Part shown: positions 43,562 to 57,516 of the stretch, in pieces | Position numbering within the stretch: the stretch's first letter is position 1 | How the letters are laid out: each line of letters starts with the position of its first letter | Assembly (NCBI GenBank): GCA_019843655.1 | Contig: JACDQD010000006.1 | Location: 1,736,001 to 1,800,000, forward strand | Reading direction: 5' to 3' | Length of the DNA stretch: 64,000 nucleotides | Source of the DNA: Lethocerus indicus | Lineage: Eukaryota; Arthropoda; Insecta; Hemiptera; Belostomatidae | The notes under the pieces: generated by a model | Database searches by the model: none | Told to the model about the DNA's origin: nothing | Seen by the model: the letters and a program-made list of their open reading frames with translations, nothing else | Translations under genes and position numbers: made by a program

Positions 43562-46500
43562 GGTTTTTAATTTTCTATAGAATACATGAATTGACTAATT
43601 AGTGTAAATTTTCAATTGAACAATATCCACGTCCAATTACAACCAGTAATAATCAAAAATATATTTTCAACTTAAATGAATTCCGACCGATAATGGGGCC
43701 GTAAAACCGGAGTGTACAATATCAGCTCATTAAATTAAAGGACAGAATATCAATACCCTATGCGTAGTACAGAGGCGGAATATTATTGGTCTACAGAATC
43801 GGGGAAAAGCATAAACGGAACATTCAAATTTATATCATCCCCCATTGTAGGGACTGTGGACGGAGAAACCGACGGATAGAATGAGCCCACGATGAAGAGA
43901 AAAAAATTATTTCAGAAGTTAAAGTTAATGAACCAGATACCGGGAAGTATTGAGGGCGAAACAGTCATGGCACGGCGAGTCTGGTGTTCTGACCAGAATG
44001 AACTATCCCACATTCGTCAATTTTGCGGGATGCTATTTTCAATTTTCTTCATGGCATACTAATTGCTTAATGTGTTAGTTGTATATCAAATTCGACATCA
44101 CGCACGAATACTAACGCATAATAATGTTGAATACAAAATAGTAATTGTATAGTAAAAATAGTTGTAATTCATTTACGTTATTCGTCTTTTAGTCCGCGAG
44201 GATTATCCTTATTAATCAACTCACAAACAAACACAAAAAACAGCGATTTCCTGTTGTCGGCGTTCATTTTTAAGAACAAATCGCCTGAACTAATTAACCC
44301 CCCCCCTGAACCCTTATAATACATACAGATATAAGTACGAGGGGAATACGTTAAATTGACGAGAGCGAAGAGCCAGTAGAGTGGTAAGAGGCAGTGAGAA
44401 AGTATGCGTGGATCGAGAGGAAGCCCGAAGGGAGGTCGTTAATATTCTCAGGTAGAAGTGATGTTGAGTTAGGAAGCTGAGTTAGTCAATAACTCCCAAC
44501 GTGTAAGTTCTCTGTGCCCGGCCGGCCTCTTCCGATACCTGTTCTCGGCTATCTATTCACACATAACTATCTCTCACAAGTATTCACAAGACCGAACCGA
44601 CTCCGACAACAACGCACCGATCCAAACGATATCGCCAGCGGTAACTACTGATAATAATAACTGAGCAAACAGTTGTCATACATTAAGTTTAGTACGGCTT
44701 TTCCCCATTATTGGTCCGTGTAGCCATCCAACATCGCAACTGGTTATCTCCCAATAAAAAGTACAAACTCCTTGCGTACTCTAGTGACGGCGGTGCAAGC
44801 AGAAACCTGTGTAGCTCGGGGTCAAACAGATGGTCAATGAACCGGAGAAGAAGAGTGCCCTATCAAACATTGGTTGGGGTCCGCTCGAAAGATAATCTGG
44901 TCGGATTATATAAAGTAAAAGATATAAATAATGCCGGTTGGAAATTTGTTGCGCAACATAGTTCCGATCGAAAGGAGTCTTCCCAAAGAAGTGGGAATCG
45001 TGAAAAATTCGTTAAGTCGATTGGCGTAACGGTCGCCGTGTGGCGTAATGACCGCGTCAGAAAACGGGGAAAGGGATAAAATAAAATGGCTTATATAACT
45101 ATAATGAACCCCCATCACGGTATTTCGTGTGCCATTGAGCCTGTTAACAATATTAAATAACTTTCAATATTCAGAAAATTATCCACCTTCCCTTTTGAAT
45201 TAATTCAAACTTTTGTTTAGAACAATAATATCTCCCATTTCCAATATGATCGAATTAACATTCAAATTTTAAGACCTTTACTTTAAAATCTCCGATTTCA
45301 ATTAGTAACATAAAAGTGTTATACATTTTGTAATATACAATTAATAGTTTGTGTTTAATATTCTTAATGTCTATATCCCATCTAAACGCAGTCATAAGAA
45401 AAACTGTCGTATTATTTTTAGGCAGGTTGTACGTTGTATATTAACCTAATGGGTATATTGGAACCTCACACCGTTTATCAGTTCATCATTAATCCGGCGT
45501 AACTAGGAATTGACCCTCCTTCGGTGAAGCTCGGTCCATTGCGTATAGGCGCAGCCTCTGATATATATCGGGTTTCTCCCACCGGCGATCATCGGAATTT
45601 ACCTCCAATTACTCGTTATCAGCGACATACCTTCATTAGATAAGGAAATTTTACCACTTGCATCCAATGCGGCGACCTTATAACAACAGTACAGATGAGA
45701 CGGAGTTCGGGAAAAAACAGACTAAATGAATAGAAATCTAAGCCATGATGGACGAAATTATTATCACTTCTACAATAATATGTCAATTCGTTTTCCGTTG
45801 TCGAAGCGTTTTAGACCAATGTTCTTACCAACCACGGTAACAATCTCGATCTAATCCTAAACGTAACAATGCCAAGAATCTAAAACGCTCGGGACACTCC
45901 CGTTTAGCGAGACCTCTGTTGGCTCTACAGTAACAGGCGGCGTTCGTGTTACTTGTGCGTCCCGGTCGGGTTCTATATATGTAAATAGGGATATGGGGGG
46001 GACCAGATAGCTCCGGTGTAAATCCAGCCTATAAACAGGAAGTTATCTCAAACTAGAGCCACCCTATCACCAGTGCCTCCCCACACTCCGGGATGCCACA
46101 GCTCAGCACACGCCTTCCTCCAGTATTATCCACCGAATCCAGAAATGAATAAGTAATTTTTTGAACTGAAAATATTCGAGCTGAACGAGCCTCTCCCCTT
46201 CAACGTTCCCCCGACGCAATATGCCGGCCTAATATTTGTTTTCCGATTTCACCCCCAACCGGGGAATGAATTTTTTTCGAAGCGTTCAGAAGTTGTGAAA
46301 CGATTTTTCAACGTTCCGCTTTTATTAAAGCCGACAGGGTCTGAAGTACCGTCTGAAGAAGAATAAGCCTGCGTCTCATTACCGAGTGGAGGGGGAGCCG
46401 GTGGTGAGGCCTAATGAACCCAGCTCCCATTCTTATGTAAATTGGCCCACCGCCACCCGGTAAACGGCCACACAGTTGAATTTTTCGAATATCTATCACC

Positions 46501-48470
46501 GGTGAAATTTCATTAACACCAATTTTCACTCTTTCTTAATTCAATCTTGAGTAATCTGTTTTATTTTTGGCCATTACAACCCTAGGTAGGGTCTCGGCGA
46601 GAGCCCCTGGAAAATAGACTTGAATTGATTAAAATCAAGCAGGCGAAACTTTTTTCAGAATTTATAATTCACATTAGCATTGTGTCAGACACGTGGGTCT
46701 TTCTAAGCTTTCATGAATATTTTTCTTATCGGACAGTCAAATGAAGTATTGAGGGATTGCTGCGCTGATCCTAGCTGGTGGATCTTATGTTCCTTCAATT
46801 GTAAAATCGTAGCAGAATTCATGCAGTTCCTAATAAGATGTAAGGAAATTATGGCACCTGCATAAATCGCTCACATTCCTGACGTAATGATGACACTAAA
46901 TAATGCGTTAATTAATATTTTATTTCTTGAAATAAATATTTGAAGAGAATCGAAACTGCCGCCCCTACCAGCTCTCCCGGCGGTTTCATTCTCACAACTA
47001 CAGATGGTATCGTTTTGAAGGAAACCCTTTCCCCCTCCCTCACCCATGAACCCCGGCGCTTCTAATCGAATACCGGTGTTAGGTTTAATGTCTGAGAGGG
47101 TGTAGAAAAAGTGAGTTCTAACTCATTAGGGGGGAGGGTCACAGAATGAAGTCGGGGCCCATTGTTATGCTAATCAGTTGGAGGAACTCCCCCACAAAAG
47201 CCAACTCCCCATCCAACTATCTACATCCACTGAAAGTCTTACCTTATACCCGAGTAGGGGCCCGCCTACGTTCAACTCAATCAACGAATTCAACTCAATC
47301 GTTTTCTCCGTTCGTAAGAACTTCATATACGTCTTGCCGTTCAACCACCCTTAGCCAACATTAAATTCGCAAGATGTTACGGTATACAGTTTAACGATAT
47401 GAAAATATACAGTTCGGAATCGTAATATACGTCGACGGGAAGTTTACTTTAAGGATCCGTACGAAGCCCAAGTTTAACGCTAACGATAACACCCCCCCCC
47501 CATGGCTGCGAAGAAGGTTTTAAGACGCCGTTTTGCCACTACAGAGATCTCGCCCGCCGCTCCCTCAACAATCGTAACGTTGATGTCACTTTAACGATAA
47601 TGCCATACAGTAAGCGACCGTGCAGTCTTTCATGGCGGTAGTACGCGCAATACCGAATAACTCCGCCCATTTCATTAGGGTGAGAGCCGAAAGTGGGGCC
47701 CCGGGGACATCTTCACGATGTATAATTCCAGAGAATGTGGTCCAGACAAGAGAAAGTTGAAGTATATTTGATCTATCTATAAGTATACTTGAATGCGAAA
47801 GAGATTTAAAAGCGGGTATAAATTAACAACATCTGTGAAACTACACAAAATTATTCAATTTAATATTTTTTTTGTGGATACCAAATTCCTATAACTCAAA
47901 TTTCTCAAATGTCACTATTAATAATTAAAAAGAAATATGGATAGTTGTAAAGTTTTTGATAAATGCAAACAGGCGAAATTGGTTGCCGGCCACCGAAAAA
48001 ACACTTCAAATCATTGCCCGTTGTCGAACGCGTTGTTGTTGACACATTTTCTGATGTTTTTGCCGTTTTTACGGCGCGAGCAATAACGTATATCAGAGGT
48101 AATTATGACGCGCAAAGTCGAATGCGTTGACCCAAGAACTGAGGATCGTTGTTTCTTGCCGGGTTAAAAAAAACAGAAATGAACCCGCGTAATTGTTTAT
48201 CGCCAAGTTGTTATTTCCCCAGAATTGGTGAGTTGCCAAAGAATGGTCTCGGACCCTTCATTGCTAGTGATAACCAAAATTCTTCAAAATAAAGAAAATT
48301 CTTCAAAATGAAGAATATTGTCGACGCTCAGCAACTCGTGGACAGTACTTTATTTTGTATTATTCTTGACGACGTTTGTATTTTTTGTTAATGCGATACT
48401 CTAATATAAACTTAATTATCGAAATACGTGGTTTTTGCATATATAATTACGCTGGAATCTAATAACGGAG

Positions 48471-48567
48471 CGTAATTGGACTGGGATCACTGCTAATAAT
48501 GGAATTTTATTTTTGGGGGCATGCCCTACTGTATTGCATTAATTTTCATTTTCGTTCATCATATAAA

Positions 48568-48616
<49 letters not shown>

Positions 48617-48908
48617 GAAGGGAGATAAAAGAATGCTTAGTGACGCAGAGGCTATGTTATTATCAGATACTGAAAATTACTTTTAGAAAAGCATTCATGG
48701 CTAATATAATGTTAAACAACTAGGATTTAGCTTGTATGAAAAGACATATATTAATATTATACAGAATTTGTAATTGAATATTGTTGGGACCAGTGCGAAT
48801 AATGAAATATTGCATTTTTGGTGTATGAGCTACTGCAGTTTAATTAATTTTCAGTTTCGTTCATCTTGATTAAAAATGGGTATGTGTATGTGTATGTATG
48901 TATGTATG

Positions 48909-48965
<57 letters not shown>
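48471..48965 (+). repeat. Duplicated unit ending in TA microsatellites
   Basis: Unit 1 (about 48,471-48,613) and unit 2 (about 48,771-48,965) share CTGGGATCA/GGGACCAGT, AATAATGGAA/AATAATGAAA, CTACTG, TTAATTTTCA and TTTCGTTCATC in the same order. Each ends in a long alternating TA tract; unit 2 has TATG units before it. This looks like a mobile or duplicated unit with a microsatellite tail. Confidence 0.7.
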
Positions 48966-49081
48966 CATGTGTCCCATTTAATGAATTTCTATTTCTGAAA
49001 AAGTCGGCAAATATATCAAAATCGCATATGGCAATAAATGGGCGCTGACCGGAAGACGCATTATACATGTGTGTCACTTAC

Positions 49082-49154
49082 GTTCCCTCGGGACCCGGTT
49101 GATGAATCCGATTCGAACGTCCGTTCTAACTTCAGTTAACGTAAGATGGCTTAC
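49082..49154 (-). CDS. Candidate internal exon, unassigned
   Basis: On the minus strand, TTTTTTGTTTCTTGTTCTCAG is an excellent acceptor, followed by 73 bases open in one frame only (VSHLTLTEVRTDV..., 24 codons) and then a GTAAGT donor. The combination is better than most chance sites in this desert. I could not match the peptide to a family. No partner exon in correct phase was found nearby. Confidence 0.3.
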
Positions 49155-50597
49155 CTGAGAACAAGAAACAAAAAATCTACTTAACAAACAGTTTAACGCT
49201 CATTTATTATACTATGGGTTTCTAATTATTATTGTCCATAGTCTGTTTGGAGCCTTCTTGGATCAAACAGAATTATTCAATGCTGGAGCAGAATGTTGTA
49301 ACGAAGCATGAAATGCGTACAACATTAATATAATATTAACTCAATGGAATGGAGGAACTAATTCAAAAATTATTAGGGCAGATCCCTACTACAGACGTGC
49401 ACATTCTTAAATAGCAGTTTTGTTAAAGTTTCTTCTCGTCCACCATCAGCAGCGAGGTTTTAGTAATTATATCTGCCCTAGTGCTGGAGATAGTCTAAAT
49501 CCAGAAAAACTGCGCGGCATTCTGCCGTCGACGTCATGAGAGAGACACATCCTGCCTACAATCAAAAACCTGAGCATGAGTGTTTCCTCATGAGCCACGA
49601 TTGTTGGACCTACTTTTCCTACAGATAACAATGACTCATACATAAATATACGAACATAAATATGAAAATGTTGCAATTAACTTAGGACATTGTTATTGAG
49701 AGGCCTTCTAAGATAGTTATATATGAAACTCAATCAATTTCATGACTCAATCTCTATAATCGGATATACATATGTGGACCGCCTTCCTCCCACGAGAATC
49801 CTAAATTCATGTATTTGTATGGAGTCAAATACATTTGCTTTAAATGAGGAAAAACGACTGATTTATTACCAATGAAATTTCTATCTTGACGAAACAATTT
49901 AATACAAAAATCCCTGCTTAAATATATGGTCAATGTTATGTTTTATTTTGAGTTAAAGAAGAACATTTTTTGTTACGTCATCGTCGTTTGATGAGAAGTC
50001 TTTGTACGAGTTTAGATATTACCACTGAACTGAACGCTCCTTCATCTAACAAAAAATTAGAGTGTATATATGGTACTATTTTTCATTCTATTTCTTGAGA
50101 AAGTTTCGGACGTTAAGCACCAAGACGCTGGAAACAAACCGCATAATACTGATAACTGACTATTAGGTTTTACCCAAGCGTTTACTAACGGCATGCCCCC
50201 ATCCGTTTATAGGTCTGTTTTCGCTATATCCGCCGGATGTTCCGGACAGATACTTGAAGTTCTCCATCTTCATTTCTCCATCCAGTTCTCTCTTGGGCCC
50301 AGTTCTTCTTCTTCTATTTAGTTTTCAGTTGTAAATTACGTTTACAGTCCCCATTCGTCGAATTGACGAAGCTATCTCACCCCCACACTCCAACTATTTA
50401 GTCCAACAGTTTCGTCTTTTCGTATTGATTTCAGGTGAAACCGAGTCACATCGTTACATTCCCAATTTTCATACGCGCACGAGGCAACAAATTTTAATAC
50501 TGACATGAATTTAACATTTCGATTTAAAAACTGGACAATATCAGGATCAAGTTCATGAATTGCTTCAGTGTCCCGCTACTTTACTGACGGAATGGTA

Positions 50598-50628
50598 CTG
50601 ATGATGGCGAAAAGCTGAAACCGGCGAA
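50598..50628 (+). repeat. Relic of hammerhead-core element
   Basis: CTGATGA, T, GGC-GAAAA-GCT and GAAAC CGGC: the conserved core is complete except for the GTC cleavage triplet. Confidence 0.55.
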
Positions 50629-53600
50629 TGGTACAACTGTTCATGAATAGTGAATAATTTCATCAACTTTACAATTTCTGTGGAATTCCCATTATTTGGA
50701 ACAAATTATCTAAACTGAAACATACGTGCACAAGTGCTCTGTACAATCCAAAAAAAGACTTTAAATTTTTCATCGTTGAACTAAAATTCAGGTAAATAAT
50801 TAAAGGGAAAAGAAATAGTTCTTAAATTTTCCATTTTTTATTTGATCAAACGAATATAGGAAGATTTTCTTCTGAAAATCTTCTAATTTATTTGTTTCCC
50901 CCCTAACGATTTGTAGTTGAGACAACTGTGTTAGCGGTGGTTAACGATCCGAGCCCTGACCGGTCGGGTAGCGCGCTCACTGCCGGAATCATTAATCAAC
51001 ATCAACCGACAATTCTACCTGCAAATCTCATCCCTTTCTTAGACACCGGCTTCTTAAGTCGCTCTAATTTATTGTTGATGCGGAGAGTTAAGTACCCGGT
51101 TCGCGGGCCGAAAACCGAAGTCTATTCCAATGGCCCAGTGGTCCAACGGATCCTGTTTCATAAACCTGAATTAATATTACATTATGTCCTATTGCATAAA
51201 GTCCAGCTGCTTACTCCTTCTTTTTTAAATCTTTCCGCCGGAGCCCATGACGTCTTGCGAAATTCTCTTCACAGAAATTAACATTTTAAAAGAAGCTTCG
51301 GATTAGAGCTATTTATACATTTTTTACAGGATTTATACAGCACACAATGCAATTTAAGATGTTACGTGCTTTATATTTACAAATTAATATACAGAAACAA
51401 CGCAGACAGCCGAGTGGACGGTGTCGATGGCGGTACACCAATAGAGGCAGAAGTTGATAAAGGCGAGGACAGTAAAGATCTAATTCCTAGCATTATAATT
51501 AGCCAATTTTTCAGATAAAATAATAGTGTTAAGTCCTTATGGATCGGTACGATTCTGACTTTTCTGATGAGCTATTTTTCACACAAACTCGAGTTCAGAG
51601 TATAAAAATTTTAACAGAGCCAACAGAAAATTGAGAAAAACCTTCACGGCCCCAAGAGACAATCTGATGGTGCCAACGCTTATTTACCGTGTTCAATTAT
51701 ATTTTTTTCCATGATCGATAATACTGATAAGTTCGAGTGTCCGGTCCGGAAACGCTGGTACCCCCCTTATCGGACACAGTCGTACAATTCAATAGAAATG
51801 GAAGGAAATGACGTCCCCAATATGGTCGGGAGGGAAGCATTATAAAAATACACTGTTATCGCGCCAGAGTTGTCATGACTTCCCATCGTCGTCGGTAGCC
51901 TCAAACTGCGAGAATATGAAAATAGGATTTTATAAACCACGACTAATACTAATTTGTAACCTAACAAAAATTTCGATTTCTTTAAGTACGGCTTAAGCTA
52001 TTTTCAATTTATGTTTAACAGTCAAATATGTCAAATGAGCGAAGGTTTCGAAAATCGGAACAAGAATTGCTTAACAAGGAATCCAATGATCAAAATTTTA
52101 ATGAACAGGTTTGAACAAAGTAATAATTTATTTTTAAATATATGTTATTATAAATTAAGTACAATCATAATATTTTGTCACTTCGATATTATATATACTT
52201 CGTAGGGAAGCGATTCTTTGGAAGGGAAAAATTCATTTCTGTGGAATGTATTTGAGTCATACGGGTTAAATCAAATCTGAAGACGAGCGAATACTCTCAG
52301 ATGGTAAGAGGGGTCTAATACCTTGATGTTAAAGTACCTGTTGATGAAAGAGCGCAGCTTTACCTTGTGTTTATCATTGTACAGCGATTGTATTGTTTAT
52401 GCAACAATTATTTCTGGAAGTTACGATTTCAGAAACCCGTCCAAATGTTTTCCCCTTTGCGTTTTTGTTTTCTATTGTCCGTTCAACAATTGTTATTATT
52501 TTTGGACGGAAAAAACACGTCGCCGCACTCCAATGAGATTAGGCGCACGCTGTAGTTATATAAACCTTTTCAAAACTGACGGCCTTACATGTATGATTTG
52601 TCATTTTAAACCATGCAATTTCAAATTACAATGGGAGGAAGCGAAATAATTCAGGACGATTCCGACTGATAGTAACGACAGCGGAATGGTAAGAATTAAG
52701 TGCGTAGCAACAAGTGGTAACAAGAAATACAATTGCAAAAATCCTAAAAGTCTTCGAAAATTATACTATAATTCATAATATAATCAAATAACTGATAGTA
52801 GGACATTTTTTGCACACTATTGGGCTGTTATGTTTCTTTTTTATTCTTTCTATCATAAGTTGCCATTAGGGGAACGCTTATAGACGCAGGGGAATACAAT
52901 AAATAAATAAATCCACAACAATTTGCATAAGTTACCATATCAATAGTTGTGTTACTACAATTTTTCACTACATTCATGAAGTCGTTCAATCCACCTATTT
53001 TTTCCAGCATTAGAAGAATTTTTTCCAGCATTAAGTCACTGAAGAATTGCAGTGCCTACTCCTATAGTTCGATAATGAAGCGTCTTGTCAGCACACTGCA
53101 CACGTTTTTTTCCATTAAACATTAAATACAAATATTTTAAAGTTAATACAGGTTATGACTCCCGCCACTTCCTGTTCCCACTTGTCTTCTTGAACCATTA
53201 TAAAATTCCGTCAGTAATTCTTTCCACCATTCTTTCAGCATAGTTCACCACAATGTCACTGTCAATCAAGTGATTAACTACATAAGAGGCAGAATAACGC
53301 TGGAGAAACGCAGTTTTTAGAACTGAACCCGTAAGGTTCTTCCAATCTGGTTAGTGTTGGACCGCTTATTTTGTTCTCAACGTTTTTACGGTTTGCGAAT
53401 CGGATGGAGACGCAGGATAGCAAGAGTGATCCTACTTCGAAGACACTGGTCTTAGAGTTAACGAGCCTTAAAGCGCAACTGGAGGATCCCACCCTGGCCG
53501 GACATAAATCAGATTGCTGACACAGTCTACTGAACGCGGTAGAACTCCCGTTACAGATAAATGGACGGGGGCTGAAGTGGAGGGCGGTCGATGCCGGGAC

Positions 53601-54797
53601 AAGGAAGTGGAGCGGACGGAAAGACCGGGAGAGAAATGAGGGTCACTCGAGTGCCGTTAGACCCCATAGTCCACCGCCGCTACAAGTACACACCCCAATC
53701 GCCGATACTCCACCCAATAGACCGTTTAATTCAGCCAAGAAATAGGCGCCGCTATTTATACCAGAATCGGCATCGATGTGTAAGATATCAACAAATTCCG
53801 TTCAGATAGCAGTAGTCCAAAGTTCGAAGTTTATACCCGATTTGGTTTGCTCCTTAATCACTATTACAAATTTGATATGTTGTGATCCCACGCCATAAGA
53901 CATAGGTTTATTATCCATAAGACTAATTAAATTCCAAACTCTCACAGACCCCCCTGCAATAATATTGCCAGCCATATTGCAACGGATAGAGCAACGTTTC
54001 CAGTGCATTCCTAAATGGGAAAAGTAAAAATCCCTTGCTATGCGGTCTTAGCATTGATATTCATGGGGGGACAGGGATAGGGTGCTTTGCTCTTGGAAAC
54101 GAGGCAAAGTGTCCCTAATGATAATTCGCGGGGAGACACCAAGAGGAATGAGACTTCGATGAAGAGGTATGAGTTCAGAACCTAAGAACCAGTCGTGTCA
54201 GGCAGTGTTTAGAGAAAAATTTTGGCACACGCCAACTAAAAGAATGAACTAAAATGAAAATTACTATTGACATTCGTGGGGTTGAATAAAAGTATTTTTT
54301 TGTGGTATATTTGGTAAACAGGGCCATTATTCTCTCCCAAATATGTTTTTCTGTTGCAAATGGGCGTGGACACCGTATCCGTGGACTGCAGAAAGTATGC
54401 AGATAAACACGAGACCGCCGAGTCACGTCGGATTCCAAATGTCTATCTGTTTAATCAGAAAAACTGTAGAGCGCACAATGTTTCGAATTTTTGAGCGGTT
54501 GAACCGCAATTTCCGGAGATAAATCATATCGTGCGGAGCGCATTCCACAATTCTCCGGTCCGTCGAATCGTCCGGCCAAATAAAGCGGAACGCGAAATGG
54601 ATCCGACCCGACCGGGTGTAGCAAAAATGCCGATGCGGTTACAATATGAAAGGAGCGCGCGGAATGTTACTGTTCCCGAATTCCTTCCCAGTTAGTCAAT
54701 ACCACATCGCGTTTCCGTTTTAATTGAGACCCGCACAAATCGTGTAATTGCCACAATCCTTGGCAATTTTATTACAAAATCGCTGATTTGGCATAAT

Positions 54798-54826
54798 ACT
54801 AGACCGGTTTCTCGTCATCTACAGAA
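54798..54826 (-). repeat. Relic of hammerhead-core element
   Basis: ACTAGACCGGTTTCTCGTCA then TCTACAGAAG, a minus-strand core with the stem II region shortened. Confidence 0.45.
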
Positions 54827-56573
54827 GAGTTGCGACAGTCGATTAGTGAGACACTTAAACATGTCCGCTACTGACACCGATCGGTCTGGTATAATCAGTG
54901 AATGGTGACAAGACTATAAGAATGACTATTGGAAAGCTAGCACGGTTGCGAGTAAAATCATCCTATTCTTGTAATACCACTATTAATAATAACACGAAGG
55001 CACCATCATTCCGAGTGATTTGTGTGAGGAACGATTCAGGATATTAGTGTGGGAGAAAACACGTAGAAGCAATTTTCAAAATCATTACAGTGTCTAAAAG
55101 TTAGCACACGTTAACTCGCCGGCTGCACTTCACCCGACATTAACGTAATTGCTCGTAACAGAATGGATATATCGTGCTTTTTATGGGACTCTATACACCC
55201 CCTCCCTCCAACAAGATGAAAGCTATATTCTATAAAAGCATTATTGTAGTTTTCAAAAAGGAAACCCGTCGCCGACCAAATAAGGGCCAGTTATGGGGAC
55301 CGGATTATCTGTTTTTGGTTTCTCGATCGCCGCATTGCCTAACCGGAACGTCTGCTTGGGCCGAAACGGCGGTTCACGGCCAAACTGCGGATAAAAGACT
55401 TTGCGAAACGAAAGGGTTACGAAACACGACGAATGATTAGAATCCAATTTAAAATTAATAACAAACATTAACTGTAAAAACACGACGATCCGACCGTGAA
55501 GATGTTTTTCACCTTTTACGGCCGACGGATCTCTGAGCTGTACTCTGTTCCTGTGGCACGTTGAATCCCCAGCGTTAACCACGCGTGCCGACCGACGCAT
55601 AGGATAAATCTTCTTCGAACGTTAAAGACACTACATTCGGTGACCGTGACTCGAGTAACATGACACGGGCGAAATGGAGTTGGATGCAAATTGTCACTGT
55701 GTCTCCCCAAGTGTAAGGCTGGATTCGTGTGCGAAAATCAATCAAGCAAAGGCGATACGACACGCCAAGCTTCGGCGATGTTACAGTATCCTCGCCGGGA
55801 TCTTTAAATAAGGAAGCGATAGCTTTTTCAGTTTTTATCTATTTCCCAGTGACTCTCTAACACACTCGATAACACATCGGGTACTATAGGCATTCGAAAT
55901 TAATTTAAAGTGGAATTAGCAGAGAGGATTAAAAAAATTCTAAATATTATGTCAATAAAATCATTATCTGTGGGTCTCCATATCTGAAGTTACTTAAAAC
56001 TATGTTTGGATATTTAAAGGGGTTTTATAATTATAAACCCTCGATTCGACTAGTGGTCTTCAGAACCGGTTGTGCGATAGAGTATTGTCCTTTGAGCTAC
56101 GGACGCACGAAAGCGGGGCCTGGACATAAGAATAGGAGCTAATAAAGGAGAACAGAAAGTCAACGGCCCACACGAAGGCGGCACCTCTTAGCGGTGGACA
56201 AGGGAGAGGGGGCTGGTACCAGCCATTCACTATAAAACCTGATACAACACTACCTTTATTAGTAGGCATAATTTCGCTTTTATCCGAAACGCCCTCTGCT
56301 AACGACGCCTATAGAACACGGCCTCACTTTTAACGAACGAACCAGGGTACATTCAGGATGCTTTCTTCCAGTCCAATAGCGTGAAACGAGAGTATTAAAC
56401 AATTATTATTCATTTAATTAGGATATTTGTTGAATGAACGACAGAGCAACACTGCTATTCAGGGAAATTCCCTATCGATTTGTAGGGTACAAATATAAGT
56501 CATGTATTAGGCTTCGGGACACGACGAATGCCATATTACCTGAATCGAATCGTATTTTCTTCCCGTCCTAAAC

Positions 56574-56608
56574 CAGACCGGTTTTCGCCTCTCGCCATCC
56601 TCAGTAGC
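56574..56608 (-). repeat. Relic of hammerhead-core element
   Basis: CAGACCGGTTTTCGCCTCTC then GCCATCCTCAGTAGC, the minus-strand core with few changes, including the CTA/TAG-side flank. It is followed by CATTCGTTCAGT instead of the usual loop. Confidence 0.55.
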
Positions 56609-57487
56609 ATTCGTTCAGTAAAGCAGTGCGATACTACAACTTTAAGGGGAAATAATCCCGTTCTCGCGTCATCCTCTATGTAAATCATGGGACACAACAC
56701 TCAACCCAATAGACGCACGTGGCGGATCGTTTTACGACGTAGGACATTTTTATTCCGCGAATACGTCTGCAGACGTAACGCCCGCGGTACCTGTGCACAC
56801 GTGGCTCGCTTTCCCAGTAACCAGCCTTACTGCCACTGTCCGTTCCGGGAATTAAATTGTCTCTGCATGTACGTACATGCGCAGTGTTCAAAACTGTTTG
56901 CCCACGATCCTAATTAGGGTTTTTTTTTAGTCCCAAACTGGCTAACGTCGGTTGGATGGAATCGTGGTAACGGTACGCGGGCAACGTCATGTCTCCGTGG
57001 CTGGTCGTCCCACATGACACCTTTCCAATAGTGCGCGCCCCCATGAGCGTCCGCTCTCACGTTCCGGCCAATCGAAACCACGACGACCATTTTTTCCTCT
57101 CCCGACCTCTACAACTTCGTCTCTATTGGACTCCGCATTGTTTTACTTTTGGTTCGGTGAACAAGTCAGATCCTATTTTCCAACCATAACCGCTTTGTAT
57201 ATAACATATCGAAAGCATCTTTAGCTTAACTAAAGAACATATTGCCTGGAATAAACCCGTGTGTCGTTCACATTTTGAATCCTGAAATATATTTTAAAAA
57301 ACCTTACTCAAAATGTACTGCATATACTTCGATATACTGCAATGCATAATTATTGACTTATTAAAGGTCTTTAAAAAATGTTTGCTAAAAAAAGGTTTGT
57401 GTCTTTAGAAAAAGGTGCTCTAATCAAAACATATACCGCATATTTCATAACCGCACAAACCAAGGGTTTACGGTATTATTATTGGTC

Positions 57488-57516
57488 CTGACGACGGCGA
57501 GACGCGGAAACCGCAG
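57488..57516 (+). repeat. Relic of hammerhead-core element
   Basis: CTGACGA, CGGCGAGACGCG, GAAAC: the conserved catalytic strings are kept, the cleavage triplet is lost. Confidence 0.45.

Larger units (their letters stand above)
38503..49081. other. Long stretch without a supported gene
   Basis: No coding exon can be supported. The stretch holds a dispersed repeat pair (39,505-39,757 and 43,336-43,561), a decayed element core near 42,183-42,219, C runs near 44,300 and 47,490, and a duplicated TA-microsatellite unit near 48.5-49.0 kb. The longest frame (44,711-45,079, 122 codons) has no recognised motif and overlaps an open frame on the other strand. Confidence 0.45.

Noticed and set aside
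44711..45079. 122-codon plus-strand ORF
   Set aside because: No recognised domain, and open frames overlap on the other strand; length is within chance for 64 kb.
50101..50140. GTTAAGCACCAAGACG resembling part of 5S rRNA
   Set aside because: Only a few bases agree, and the other internal promoter boxes and ends of 5S are absent.
50928..51281. 117-codon plus-strand ORF
   Set aside because: No motif, no start context and no neighbours; not enough to call a gene.
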